This document shows positions 36,699 to 44,353 of a stretch of 64,000 bases of DNA, piece by piece (the stretch's first letter is position 1; every line of letters begins with the position of its first letter). The position numbers and the translations under genes were made by a program. The stretch comes from Plesiocystis pacifica SIR-1 (lineage in GTDB: Bacteria; Myxococcota_A; Polyangia; Nannocystales; Nannocystaceae). A model generated the notes under the pieces. It was not told where the DNA came from and did not search any database. It saw only the letters and a program-made list of their open reading frames with translations. The DNA lies in NCBI RefSeq assembly GCF_000170895.1, contig NZ_ABCS01000003.1:62001-126000 (forward strand), read 5' to 3'.

Positions 36699-37664
36699 AT
36701 GAGCGCAGTCGCCAAGCTCCCCGCGACCACCGGCCCGACGGTGGCGATCGTCAACCCCAACGCGCAAAGCGGCGGGGCCGAGGAGACCTGGAAGACCCTG
36801 CGCGAGACCATGCGGATCCGCTTCCCGGGGCTGCGCGCGCGCTACACCGAGGCGCCAGAGCACGCGACCTGGCTGTGCCGCGAGGCCCTCGAGGCCGGGG
36901 CCTCGACGATCATCTCCGTCGGCGGCGACGGGACCACCAACGAGGTGCTCGGCGGCTTCGTCGACCCCGAGACCGGCCGCAACCGCTTCCCCGAGGCGAC
37001 CCTGGCCGTGCTCGCCGCGGGCACGGGCGGCGACTTCCAGCGCATGTGGGGGCGGTCCTCGCTCTCGCGCCAGGTCGACCGGCTGTGCGCGGCCGAGGCC
37101 CGGCGCGTCGACTACGGCGTGGCCCGCTACGTCGGCCGCGACGGCGAGCCCAAGCTGCGCCCTTTCCTCAACGTCGCCAGCGTCGGCGTCAGCGGCGACG
37201 TCGTGCGCCGGGTCAACGACTCCGACGCCCAGCTCGGCCCGACCCTCAAGTACCTGCTGGGCACGCTCCAGGGCATCTCGGGCTGGCGCAACGTCCAGGT
37301 CGAGGTCCGCCGCGACGAGGGGCCCAAGCGCCGCGTCGACCTGACCCTCGGCATCGTCGCCAACGGCCAGTACTTCGGCGCGGGCATGTGGGTGTGCCCC
37401 GACGCGGCCATCGACGACGGCGCCTTCGACTGCGTCGAGGTCACCGGCATGTCCCGCCGCACCCTCGTCGCGACCCTGGCCAAGGTCTTCGACGGCCGCC
37501 ACCTGCGGGTCCGCGGCGTCGAGCACGGGCGGGCGCGCAGCGTCGAGATGCGCCCGGTGTGGGATCAGGCCGTGGTCCCCATCGAGGTCGACGGCGAGCC
37601 CGTGGGCCAGCTGCCGGCGCGCTTCGAGCTCCAGGTCGACGCGCTGCGTTTGCGCGTCGGCTGA
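36699..37664 (+). CDS. Diacylglycerol/lipid kinase (DAGK_cat family)
   Basis: 321 residues. VAIVNPNAQSGG at the N-terminus and ISVGGDGTTNEVLGG (near residue 75) are the nucleotide-binding signatures of the diacylglycerol/sphingosine kinase fold, followed by VLAAGTGGDFQR. The C-terminal beta-domain carries IANGQYFGAGMWVCPDAAIDDG and ends in an IEVDGEPVGQLP segment, as in DgkB/YegS enzymes. It phosphorylates a lipid hydroxyl with ATP. As last gene of the operon it could return an alkylglycerol product to a phospholipid pool. A 10-bp GC stem-loop at 37684-37716 follows. Confidence 0.92.
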   Translation: MSAVAKLPATTGPTVAIVNPNAQSGGAEETWKTLRETMRIRFPGLRARYTEAPEHATWLCREALEAGASTIISVGGDGTTNEVLGGFVDPETGRNRFPEATLAVLAAGTGGDFQRMWGRSSLSRQVDRLCAAEARRVDYGVARYVGRDGEPKLRPFLNVASVGVSGDVVRRVNDSDAQLGPTLKYLLGTLQGISGWRNVQVEVRRDEGPKRRVDLTLGIVANGQYFGAGMWVCPDAAIDDGAFDCVEVTGMSRRTLVATLAKVFDGRHLRVRGVEHGRARSVEMRPVWDQAVVPIEVDGEPVGQLPARFELQVDALRLRVG

Positions 37665-37683
37665 GTCCAACGCCGCAGTCCTT

Positions 37684-37716
37684 GCCCGCGCCCGGCTCTG
37701 GGGCGAGGGCGCGGGC
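37684..37716 (+). terminator. GC-rich stem-loop after the lipid operon
   Basis: A perfect 10-bp stem (GCCCGCGCCC at 37684-37693 with 37707-37716) has a 13-nt loop and lies 20 nt after the lipid-kinase stop and before the next ATG at 37734. There is no T-run, so it is at best a weak or factor-assisted terminator. Confidence 0.5.
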
Positions 37717-37733
37717 GTTGCTAGGGTCTGGAC

Positions 37734-38447
37734 ATGCGCATGGCGATCGTGACCTTGGGCGGCGCGCTGCTCTTCGCGAGCTTCGGACCCCTGGGATGCC
37801 CCGGAGACGAGGACGAGGAGCTGGAGGCAGCGGCCGAGGCACCCGCGCCTGCTGCTGAAGCGAGCCCCGGCGAGAACCCGGGCCAGGGCGGCGACGTCGG
37901 AGCGCCGGACGAGGTCGTCAGCGGCGGGGACGGGGACATCGAGCAGGCCGTGGCCCTGCGCGCCGACCCCAAGACGAGCAAGGTCGGCTTCGCCGTCGCC
38001 CGAGCGACCATCGGCCACATCGGCAGCTTCGAGGACTTCTCGGCCGCGCTGACCCTCGACGAAAAGGGCGAGCCCATGGCCTTCGCCGTGCGGGTGAAGA
38101 CCGGCTCGGTCGTCGCCGATCAGCCCGGGCTGACCCACCACCTCAAGAGCGCCGACTTCTTCGACGCCGAGACATTCCCCGAGGCGGGCTTCGAGGCCAC
38201 GGCGATCACCCCGGTCGCCGACACGCCCGGGCACTACACCGTCACCGGCCCCATGCGCCTGCACGGCGTGACCCAGGAGCTCAGCTTCGAGGCGACCCTC
38301 GAGCGCGAGGCCGAGTTCGTCCGCGCCAGCGCCTCCCTCGACATCAGCGCCAAGGCCTTCGGCATCACCTACGCCGGCATGGAGGCGGAGCTAGCGGACG
38401 ACGCGGTGGCTCTGGAGATCGACCTGAGCTTCCCGCGGCCCAAGTGA
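37734..38447 (+). CDS. YceI-family lipid-binding lipoprotein
   Basis: 237 residues. The leader (VTLGGALLFASFGPLGC) ends in a lipobox-like LGC with Cys22. An acidic Ala/Pro/Glu spacer to about residue 75 follows, then a YceI domain: KVGFAVARATIGHIGSFEDFSA, HLKSADFFDAETFPEAGFEA, MRLHGVTQELSFEA and the closing FGITYAGM segment. YceI proteins bind isoprenoid or other hydrophobic ligands in a lipocalin-like barrel. It lies next to the lipid operon but behind a stem-loop, so it may have its own promoter. Repeat copy A3 begins at the base after its stop codon. Confidence 0.9.
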   Translation: MRMAIVTLGGALLFASFGPLGCPGDEDEELEAAAEAPAPAAEASPGENPGQGGDVGAPDEVVSGGDGDIEQAVALRADPKTSKVGFAVARATIGHIGSFEDFSAALTLDEKGEPMAFAVRVKTGSVVADQPGLTHHLKSADFFDAETFPEAGFEATAITPVADTPGHYTVTGPMRLHGVTQELSFEATLEREAEFVRASASLDISAKAFGITYAGMEAELADDAVALEIDLSFPRPK

Positions 38448-38496
38448 GTCGAGGACGTGGGGCAGGGAGGGCGTGGCGTCGTCCACGACGGCTAAA
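38448..38496 (+). repeat. Dispersed hairpin element, copy A3
   Basis: Arms lie at 38448-38457 and 38480-38489 (one mismatch in ten), with a 22-nt G-rich loop and a GGCTAAAA tail. It starts immediately after the TGA of the YceI gene and is followed 7 nt later by a separate 12-bp hairpin. It is the same family as copies A1 and A2. Confidence 0.8.
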
Positions 38497-38502
38497 ATAG
38501 AT

Positions 38503-38529
38503 AGGGACTGTGAAAACTTCACAGTCCCT
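38503..38529. terminator. 12-bp hairpin terminator between convergent genes
   Basis: The stem AGGGACTGTGAA pairs perfectly with TTCACAGTCCCT across a 3-nt loop. It separates the rightward YceI gene from the leftward MotA/ExbB-like gene and could serve both strands. The CAGTCCCTGAG edge also occurs just before copy A1 at 9329, suggesting a composite origin. Confidence 0.65.
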
Positions 38530-38607
38530 GAGCCGAACGGCTGCACGCGCAATCGGCCACGGGGACAGAGCCCCGCGGCCGATGCGTGGTGACTGAAGGG
38601 CTGGCGC

Positions 38608-39003
38608 TCAGGCCCGGGCCCGACGCAGGCCGCGGACCGTGGTCGCCATCCACACCGGCAGGGCGGTCATCAAGCCCCAGGCCAGGGTCGTGGGCACGAT
38701 GCCCGAGGCGCGCAGCGTCGCGTCCACGCGCAGCTCGGGGTCGATGCTCTGGAGCGCGGCGCACATGTCGAAGAAGCCGAACAGCGAGCCGACGACGCCG
38801 AGGCCCACGGCGATCCAGGCCAGGCGGTCGGCGAGGTGGAGGTAGGGCGAGGGCGCCTCGTCTCCCTGGGGCTCGCCTTCTTTGCTGTCCTGACGCTTCA
38901 GCGCCGACTCGTAGACGAGCATCGCCACCGCGGCCCCGATCGTCAGGGTGATGATGTGCATGAACAGGCCGCCGTTGGTGTAGAACTGAACGAAGTCTCC
39001 CAT
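38608..39003 (-). CDS. Short MotA/TolQ/ExbB-like membrane protein
   Basis: 131 residues with three predicted helices: FMHIITLTIGAAVAMLVYESAL (about 15-36), LAWIAVGLGVVGSLFGFFDMC (about 62-82) and LAWGLMTALPVWMATTV (about 110-126). The last two fit the MotA/TolQ/ExbB proton-channel core, including GLGVVGSLFGFF and the T-x-A-x-x-x-A-like TTLAWGLMTALPVW. It is shorter than normal ExbB/TolQ proteins and has no ExbD/TolR partner next door. It may form a homomeric channel or pair with a distant partner. Assignment rests on pattern only. Confidence 0.65.
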   Translation of the reverse strand: MGDFVQFYTNGGLFMHIITLTIGAAVAMLVYESALKRQDSKEGEPQGDEAPSPYLHLADRLAWIAVGLGVVGSLFGFFDMCAALQSIDPELRVDATLRASGIVPTTLAWGLMTALPVWMATTVRGLRRARA

Positions 39004-39149
39004 TTTCCTTGCTCCTCGGGTCTTTGTGGCTGGGGGCGGCGCCGCGTCGGTGTGTGCCGCGGCGCTCACTCTCCATGGTGTTGAGCCCTTCGGGATCCCT
39101 ACACTCGCCGCGGAAGAATTCTCTGGGGGCCCACTCCCGAGCCTCGTTG

Positions 39150-40559
39150 CTAGGCCCGAGCGACGACGTAGACCAGCTCGTAGAGCGAGTCTTCGGCCTT
39201 GGAGCCGACGAAGGCCGTGAACGGCTGCGAGCCGCCGTTGACCAGCTCCAGGCCCTCGGCCTTCACGCGCAGGACCCCGAGCACGTCGTCGGCGCTGCCG
39301 CTGTCGTAGTCCATCAGCTCGATGTCGACGGAGCCGGTGAACTCGACCTGGAGGTCGAGGTCGCGGGCGTCGCCGCCCTTCATGCCCTCGTAGTCCTCGC
39401 CGGACGGCCAGATCCGCTTGCCCCCGCGGCGCACGAAGAGGTCGTCCTGGTCGCGGTCGGAGTCGATCCACTTGGCGATCTCGGCCCCGCCCGCGATCGC
39501 CCCGCCCGCGGCGGCCAGGAGCAGGCCCGGCTTGGGCGCGCCCTCGAAGGCGACCGAGGCCCCGAACTTGGCGATGTAGACCCCGACGTCCGAGAAGAAG
39601 TTGGCGACGTCGACCTCGATGCCCACGGCCGGGCGGACGCAGTGGGCGTAGAAGACGTAGACGAGCATGGCCTCGTGGGCGCTCGCCCAGCTCACGTGCT
39701 CGAAGCGCAGCGGGAAGCCGTCGATGGGCAGGGGCCGCCAGTGCTCCCAGCTGCGCGGGCTCGGGGCCTGGGCGTTGACGGTGCCGTCGCTGTGGCCCAT
39801 GACCCACTTGCCGTGGTGGCTGCGCAGGGCGATGACGTGGTCCATGCGGATCGGTCCCGGCGAGGCGTCGCCGTTGGTGCGGGTCAGGGTGAAGCGCTCC
39901 CAGCTGTCGACCGCGGAGCGATCGGCGACCAGGCCGCCGTCGGGCTGGGCCGAGAGGTAGGCGCCGTGGTGGCTGCGCAGGCTGACCTGGTCGCCGTAGC
40001 TCAGCGCCCGATCCTCGGCGCCGCCGATGCGGTCGAGGGTGAAGTGCTCCCAGGACTTGACGTGGGTGACGAGGTTGCTCAGCGCGCCGCTGGGGTTGGC
40101 GGACAGCACCTTGCCGTGGTGGGAGCGAAAGGCCACGCGCTGGTTGTCGTGGACGACGGCGCCCACCTCCCAGCGCTGATTCGCGGCCCCGGTCCAGTGA
40201 TCCTGAACGAGCTCGCCGCCCGCCGGGGTCAGGGCCTTGCCGGTGTGCCCCGCGAGCAGGCGGGAGCCGCCGCCCTCGAGGGTCTGGAGGCGCCAGCGCT
40301 GGTTCGCGCCGCCGTTGTCGTCCCAACAGATCACCGCGGCGCGGTCGTCCTTGGACGCGCCGCTGACGTCGAGGCACAGCTGCGTGCCGACGTTGCGCAG
40401 CCGGCCCTCGATGTTCTCGATGACCCACTGCTGGTTGGGGGCGCCGGTCCACTCGCGCAGCTGGGCGGGCTGGCCCTTGTCCAGGCCCGTGAGCACGCGG
40501 CCGGTGCCGCGCTCGGTGATGACGATGTGTTGCTGGGGATGAAGCGTGATCGCTGCCAT
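39150..40559 (-). CDS. Ricin-type / fascin-like double beta-trefoil lectin
   Basis: About 469 residues. Residues 1-140 form a ricin-B trefoil with QxW repeats (PNQQWVI, ANQRWRL, ANQRWEV). Residues about 150-290 hold three fascin-like repeats, each with a RSHHGK/RSHHGA motif and a SWE(H/R) end. The C-terminal 190 residues are a different domain with a hydrophobic Gly/Ala helix (KPGLLLAAAGGAIAGG) and a beta-rich FTGSVDIELMDYDSGSADD segment. There is no signal peptide, so it is cytoplasmic or exported by a non-Sec route. I used the ATG at 40559 because conservation starts there. It probably binds glycans; the ligand is unknown. Confidence 0.85.
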   Translation of the reverse strand: MAAITLHPQQHIVITERGTGRVLTGLDKGQPAQLREWTGAPNQQWVIENIEGRLRNVGTQLCLDVSGASKDDRAAVICWDDNGGANQRWRLQTLEGGGSRLLAGHTGKALTPAGGELVQDHWTGAANQRWEVGAVVHDNQRVAFRSHHGKVLSANPSGALSNLVTHVKSWEHFTLDRIGGAEDRALSYGDQVSLRSHHGAYLSAQPDGGLVADRSAVDSWERFTLTRTNGDASPGPIRMDHVIALRSHHGKWVMGHSDGTVNAQAPSPRSWEHWRPLPIDGFPLRFEHVSWASAHEAMLVYVFYAHCVRPAVGIEVDVANFFSDVGVYIAKFGASVAFEGAPKPGLLLAAAGGAIAGGAEIAKWIDSDRDQDDLFVRRGGKRIWPSGEDYEGMKGGDARDLDLQVEFTGSVDIELMDYDSGSADDVLGVLRVKAEGLELVNGGSQPFTAFVGSKAEDSLYELVYVVARA

Positions 40560-40607
40560 GGCTCCCAAGCTGCGGGCCACGTTACGCCGCAGCAATCTCA
40601 GCCGGTC

Positions 40608-41669
40608 TCAGCCAATCTCGACCGATTGTGCTCGCGAACCGCGGCTCGGCTCCCAGCCCAGGGTCGCCAGCGAGGCCTCGACGAGCGCGCCCATGCTCGC
40701 GCAGGCCCGGAAGCTGGGGTCGTCGTAGTGGGTGGCCAGGTCGTCGCGCAGCGCGATGAGGTGCTCTTCGGGGGCGAGGTGGTCGGCCTTCATGGTGTCG
40801 AGGAGATCGCGCAGGCGGGCGGCCTCGGTCCGCGCTCGGTGGCGGATCAGGCTGCGCTCTTCTTGCTGGTACTGCAGCGTGGTCTTGGGCTCCATGCACT
40901 TCATGCCCAGGAACACGATCGGGTTGTTCTCGATGTAAAAGTTCGGCTGGTAGACGCGGATGTTGCTCTCGTAGCTCTGCTGATCGAAGTCGATGGCGCG
41001 CAGGCGGTAGCTGGTCTCGTCGAAGTCGGGGGTGATGTCGACGACGAAGTTGCCCGAGTGCATGTCGCCGAGCAGGCGGACGAAGCAGCGCTCGGTGAAC
41101 TTGACGAACTCCTTGGCCAGGCGGACCTCGTCGAGGTGCTTGTCCTCGAGATACTCGCGCATGAAGGTCTCGCCGGGGATGCCGGCGATGTGCTCCTCGA
41201 CCAGGGTGTCGCCGCAGGTCATGAACTCGAGGCGGTTGGGCGAGAGGATGTGCTCGAGCTCGAGGCCGTAGACCCGGGAGGCGTCGGCCTTCTTGACGTA
41301 GAAGTAGTCGAAGTTCTCGTTGAGGGTGTTGAGGATGCGGACCCGGAAGGGCTGGGTGTTGCCGTAGGAGCACACGTCGACGCGGTCGGTGACCAGGTGC
41401 TCCATCAGCCCGCGCTCGCCCGTGACCCGCAAGCTGGCGTAGGTCCCGACCAGCTCGCGGTGGATCCGGCGGCGCTCGTGGGCGGGGTAGAGCACGCTCT
41501 CCCACAGCGTGTCCCGGCCGCGCTTGTCGTAGACGGGGATCGTATCGCCGTAGTAGGTCAGGTCCTCGTAGCGGATCGGCAGCTCGACCTCGCGCCGGTG
41601 CCGGCGAAGGTAGGCGCGCAGTCCCGGGGAGATGGGGTAGGGCTGCTTCTTGCGCGAGATCATGCCCAT
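40608..41669 (-). CDS. Protein-kinase-like fold orphan
   Basis: About 353 residues, hypothetical family. LLGDMHSGNFVVD (HxxxN-like catalytic loop) followed by YRLRAIDFDQQSYESN (DFD-like metal-binding Asp) suggests a kinase/aminoglycoside-phosphotransferase type fold, with the two motifs in family order. An upstream YVKKADASRVYGLELEH could supply the phosphate-binding lysine. No membrane segment or signal peptide. Starts at 41669 or 41663 are nearly equivalent; earlier codons read into GC-rich spacer. It diverges from the carbonic anhydrase gene across 85 nt. Activity is not assigned. Confidence 0.7.
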   Translation of the reverse strand: MGMISRKKQPYPISPGLRAYLRRHRREVELPIRYEDLTYYGDTIPVYDKRGRDTLWESVLYPAHERRRIHRELVGTYASLRVTGERGLMEHLVTDRVDVCSYGNTQPFRVRILNTLNENFDYFYVKKADASRVYGLELEHILSPNRLEFMTCGDTLVEEHIAGIPGETFMREYLEDKHLDEVRLAKEFVKFTERCFVRLLGDMHSGNFVVDITPDFDETSYRLRAIDFDQQSYESNIRVYQPNFYIENNPIVFLGMKCMEPKTTLQYQQEERSLIRHRARTEAARLRDLLDTMKADHLAPEEHLIALRDDLATHYDDPSFRACASMGALVEASLATLGWEPSRGSRAQSVEIG

Positions 41670-41754
41670 GGTGCGCAGCGATGGTAGCGGAGCCCGGACC
41701 CGAGCCCCCGCCATTTGGGTCAACACCCACCCGCGGGGGCAGTATGATGCGCCC

Positions 41755-42435
41755 ATGACCCCTCAAGACATCAAGGCGGCCCTCGAGGCGCGCGGCTGGA
41801 CGGCGACGATCGTGCCCCGCAGCGAGGTCAGCGACATCGTCGACGTCGGCGGCGACGGGCTCATGAAGTGCGTCGACGGGCGGCCCTCCTTCCACCCGGC
41901 CATGAACGGGCCCAAGACCCTCGGTGGGGTCTACGCCATCGCCTCGATGCGCGACGCTCGCGACGTCGCCGGGCTGGTCCAAGCGACTCGCGACGTCGCT
42001 GCGTTCGGCCACGTGCCCTCGGTCCACGGAGACCAACACGCTGAGCCTCCGCCCATGGGGTGCGGCTACTTCAAGCTGTGGAAGACAGGGAAGCTGATGA
42101 ACCTGGCTCCGGAGGGTAAGGAAGACGAGTTCAAGGCCAGTGAGCTGCCCAAGGGTATCGTTCCGCCAAACTACTCGGCCGAGGAGGGCAGTGAAATTGT
42201 GCTGTCCGAAGGCGGTGTCTACGAGACCCTGGAGGGGGCACATGAAGAGCAAGAGGTGGTCATCAACCTCGTCACGGACACGACCTTCGAGCCCAGCCGG
42301 GAGTCGCAGCGTTTCGTGGTCGATGCGTGGATCACCGACAAGTTCAACATCGATGCAGGTCGCTACTTGACGGTTGCGGCGAAGACCGTCGAGCTGCTGT
42401 CCGACGTCCGCAAGGCGCGGATCATCGTCAACTGA
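41755..42435 (+). CDS. Zeta-class (cadmium-type) carbonic anhydrase homologue
   Basis: 226 residues. The whole protein follows one repeat of the diatom cadmium carbonic anhydrase (CDCA): IKAALEARGWTATIV, KCVDGRPS, NGPKTLGGVYAIA, GHVPSVHGD, GCGYFKLWKTGKL, VVINLVTDTTFEPSRESQRF, and a VELLSDVRKARIIV end. The three metal ligands of CDCA (Cys, His, Cys) are Cys39, His91 and Cys103; the 52-residue Cys-His spacing equals that of CDCA, and two extra residues lie before the second Cys. It should hydrate CO2 with Zn or Cd. It is a single domain with no signal peptide, so cytoplasmic. The second half is AT-richer than its neighbours, hinting at transfer. My comparison is from memory of the family, not a search. 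Confidence 0.8.
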   Translation: MTPQDIKAALEARGWTATIVPRSEVSDIVDVGGDGLMKCVDGRPSFHPAMNGPKTLGGVYAIASMRDARDVAGLVQATRDVAAFGHVPSVHGDQHAEPPPMGCGYFKLWKTGKLMNLAPEGKEDEFKASELPKGIVPPNYSAEEGSEIVLSEGGVYETLEGAHEEQEVVINLVTDTTFEPSRESQRFVVDAWITDKFNIDAGRYLTVAAKTVELLSDVRKARIIVN

Positions 42436-42492
42436 GCCAGCGCGGTCCGCAGCGAATTCGGGCGGTCCGCGGTGCGGGCCGCTCGTTTCGCG

Positions 42493-43647
42493 TCACAGCT
42501 TCGCCACGTTGCTGCGGTCGGTGTACTCGAGCTGGCTCAGCACGCAGGCCTCGGCCGCCTTGTCCGTCCGCGCGCGCACGAACACGGGCTGGTAGAGGAT
42601 GTCGTCCTTGGTCGCGTAGAGGTAGCGGACCTCGGCGACGGGGGTCTCGCCGCGGCTGAGCATGGCGTCGAGGTCCGCGCGGCTGTCGTTGGTGGTCCCG
42701 GCGAACACCTTGCCGACCTGCCGCGCCTTGCCGGCGTCGTCGTAGACGGCCATCTGGTAGGCGTTGCCGGCGTTGGCGGTGATGAACACGTCGGCGGTCT
42801 TGACGAACTTGTACTTGAGCTGCGTGCCCCCGGACGGCGGGCGGCCGCTGATGTAGGGCGCGTCCTTGCGCTTGAACACGATCCCCTCGGCCCTTTGGGC
42901 CTGCAAGGTGGCGAACAGGCTGCGCTTGTCGGCCTCGGTCTTGGCCAGCGGCACGAGCTCGAGCAGCGGGGAAGCAAAGAGCTTGCGCTTTCGCTTCAGC
43001 GCGGCGTGGCGCTTGGCGTAGGGCTCTTGGCGCAGGTCTTCGCCGGCCCACGCGAGGGTGTCGAAGACCCAGTAGCAGGGCGGATCGACGAGCAGCTCGC
43101 CGTCGAGGCTGGTGCCCTTGGGGGCGAGGGCGCAGGCGTCTCGCAGGGCCCCGCCGAGGCTGGTCTCTTGGCCGTCGCGGTTGGTCGCGACGATGCCCTC
43201 GTCGCGGACGTGGACGAGCAGGCGCATGCCGTCGAGCTTTTGCTGGGCGACGATCTCGGCGTCGGCGAAGTAGCCGTCGAGGGCGTCCCCGTCGGCGTTG
43301 TTGAGCAGCTGGGCGATGGGCCCCACGCGTCCGCGCCGCTCGATGCCCGCCTTGCTCGCCGAGCCCTGGCCCTGCTCGGGCGCGACCTCGGCGGGCAAGT
43401 TGTCGTCGCTGAGGACCTCGTAGCCCTTGCGCTGCTTTTGCTTGACGACCTTGTCGTAGGCCTTCTCGGCCTTGGCCAGGGGGACGTCGATGGCCTTGGT
43501 GCCGGAGTTGAGCTTGGCCCCGCGGCGGCCCCACTCGACGGCGACGGTGTAGCCCTTGTCGGTCTCGAGCAGCTTGGCGTTGTAGACCTTGTCAGAGGGC
43601 TGCTCCTGGAAGAACAGCTCGATCGAGCGCACGACTTTTTGGGTCAC
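42493..43647 (-). CDS. WGR domain - ATP-dependent DNA ligase fusion
   Basis: 384 residues. The N-terminus holds a WGR domain (YNAKLLETDKGYTVAVEWGRRG), a nucleic-acid binding module seen in PARPs. The rest is an ATP-dependent DNA ligase adenylation domain: motif I KLDGMRLLVHV with adenylated Lys, SLDGELLVD (motif III-like), EGIVFKRKDAPY (motif IV), then KYKFVKTADVF (motif V). The C-terminal OB part is short. No polymerase or nuclease domain is present, unlike LigD. It probably seals breaks in a specialised repair route. GTG start. It follows the fatty-acid hydroxylase by 16 nt. Confidence 0.88.
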   Translation of the reverse strand: MTQKVVRSIELFFQEQPSDKVYNAKLLETDKGYTVAVEWGRRGAKLNSGTKAIDVPLAKAEKAYDKVVKQKQRKGYEVLSDDNLPAEVAPEQGQGSASKAGIERRGRVGPIAQLLNNADGDALDGYFADAEIVAQQKLDGMRLLVHVRDEGIVATNRDGQETSLGGALRDACALAPKGTSLDGELLVDPPCYWVFDTLAWAGEDLRQEPYAKRHAALKRKRKLFASPLLELVPLAKTEADKRSLFATLQAQRAEGIVFKRKDAPYISGRPPSGGTQLKYKFVKTADVFITANAGNAYQMAVYDDAGKARQVGKVFAGTTNDSRADLDAMLSRGETPVAEVRYLYATKDDILYQPVFVRARTDKAAEACVLSQLEYTDRSNVAKL

Positions 43648-43663
43648 GCGGAGATGATAGCGA

Positions 43664-44353
43664 TCACTCGAACAGCGTGCGGGCGGTCTTGGACGTTTCG
43701 ACGCTCTCGGGGTCGGCGAAGGTGCCGAGGGCCCGGTCGCCGAAGTGCCGGGTCACGCCCAGCCAGTAGCGCTCGTTCTTGAAGTGGTGCAGGCGATGCA
43801 GCCGCCACTGCCGGCGATAGAGGGCGCCGCGGGGTCGGTAGCTGGTGTGCACGAGGAAGTGGATCCACTCGTAGTAGAGGACGATCGCGGCGATGGTGGC
43901 CGCGAAGGTGCCGGCCAGACCCGGGGTGGGGAGCACGGCCAGGGCGACGCTGCCGTTGAGGGACAGGCCGAAGGCGAGGATGGGCAGGGGGATCAGCACA
44001 TGGCGGATGTCCCATGGGTCGCGGTGGTGGAGGCGGTGTTTTCGGGCGGCGTCGTAGTCCCAGCGCAGGGGCTTGCCGAGGACGGTGACCGTGCGCGGGC
44101 GGTGGTGGAGGATGAACACGTGGATGATCCACTCGGCGAAGGGGTGGACCGCGAGGATGGCCGCGACGATCGCCAGGTCGGCCCAGGTGAGGGCGTTGAG
44201 CGGATCGCCGAGGGCGACCTGGACGCGGTAGCCGAGCCACGCGAGCAGGTGGAGGGTGAGGAGCTTGGGGGTGAGCTCGCGGGCGAAGGCGGCGAAGGCC
44301 TGGGCCAGGCTCAGGTCGCGGTCGCGGACGGTGCGGCGGCCGGTGGCGGTCAT
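43664..44353 (-). CDS. Fatty-acid hydroxylase / sterol-desaturase superfamily membrane protein
   Basis: 229 residues with four hydrophobic segments and the di-iron histidine clusters of the superfamily: HPFAEWIIHVFILHH, HRLHHRDPWDIRH, HFLVHTSYRP and HRLHHFKNERYWLG. It should hydroxylate or desaturate an acyl chain in the inner membrane. Its start overlaps the stop of the FadR-like regulator by 4 nt (ATGA), so regulator and enzyme are coupled, and fatty-acid-responsive control is likely. The substrate is unknown; 2- or 3-hydroxylation of membrane lipid acyl chains is plausible. Confidence 0.88.
   Translation of the reverse strand: MTATGRRTVRDRDLSLAQAFAAFARELTPKLLTLHLLAWLGYRVQVALGDPLNALTWADLAIVAAILAVHPFAEWIIHVFILHHRPRTVTVLGKPLRWDYDAARKHRLHHRDPWDIRHVLIPLPILAFGLSLNGSVALAVLPTPGLAGTFAATIAAIVLYYEWIHFLVHTSYRPRGALYRRQWRLHRLHHFKNERYWLGVTRHFGDRALGTFADPESVETSKTARTLFE

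Noticed and set aside
29186-36811. A 2541-codon open frame on the minus strand across the lipid operon
   Set aside because: It is antisense to clear, well-conserved genes on the plus strand. It is rich in Arg, Val, Gly, Ala and Asp, as expected of antisense frames in GC-rich DNA, and has no recognisable domain.
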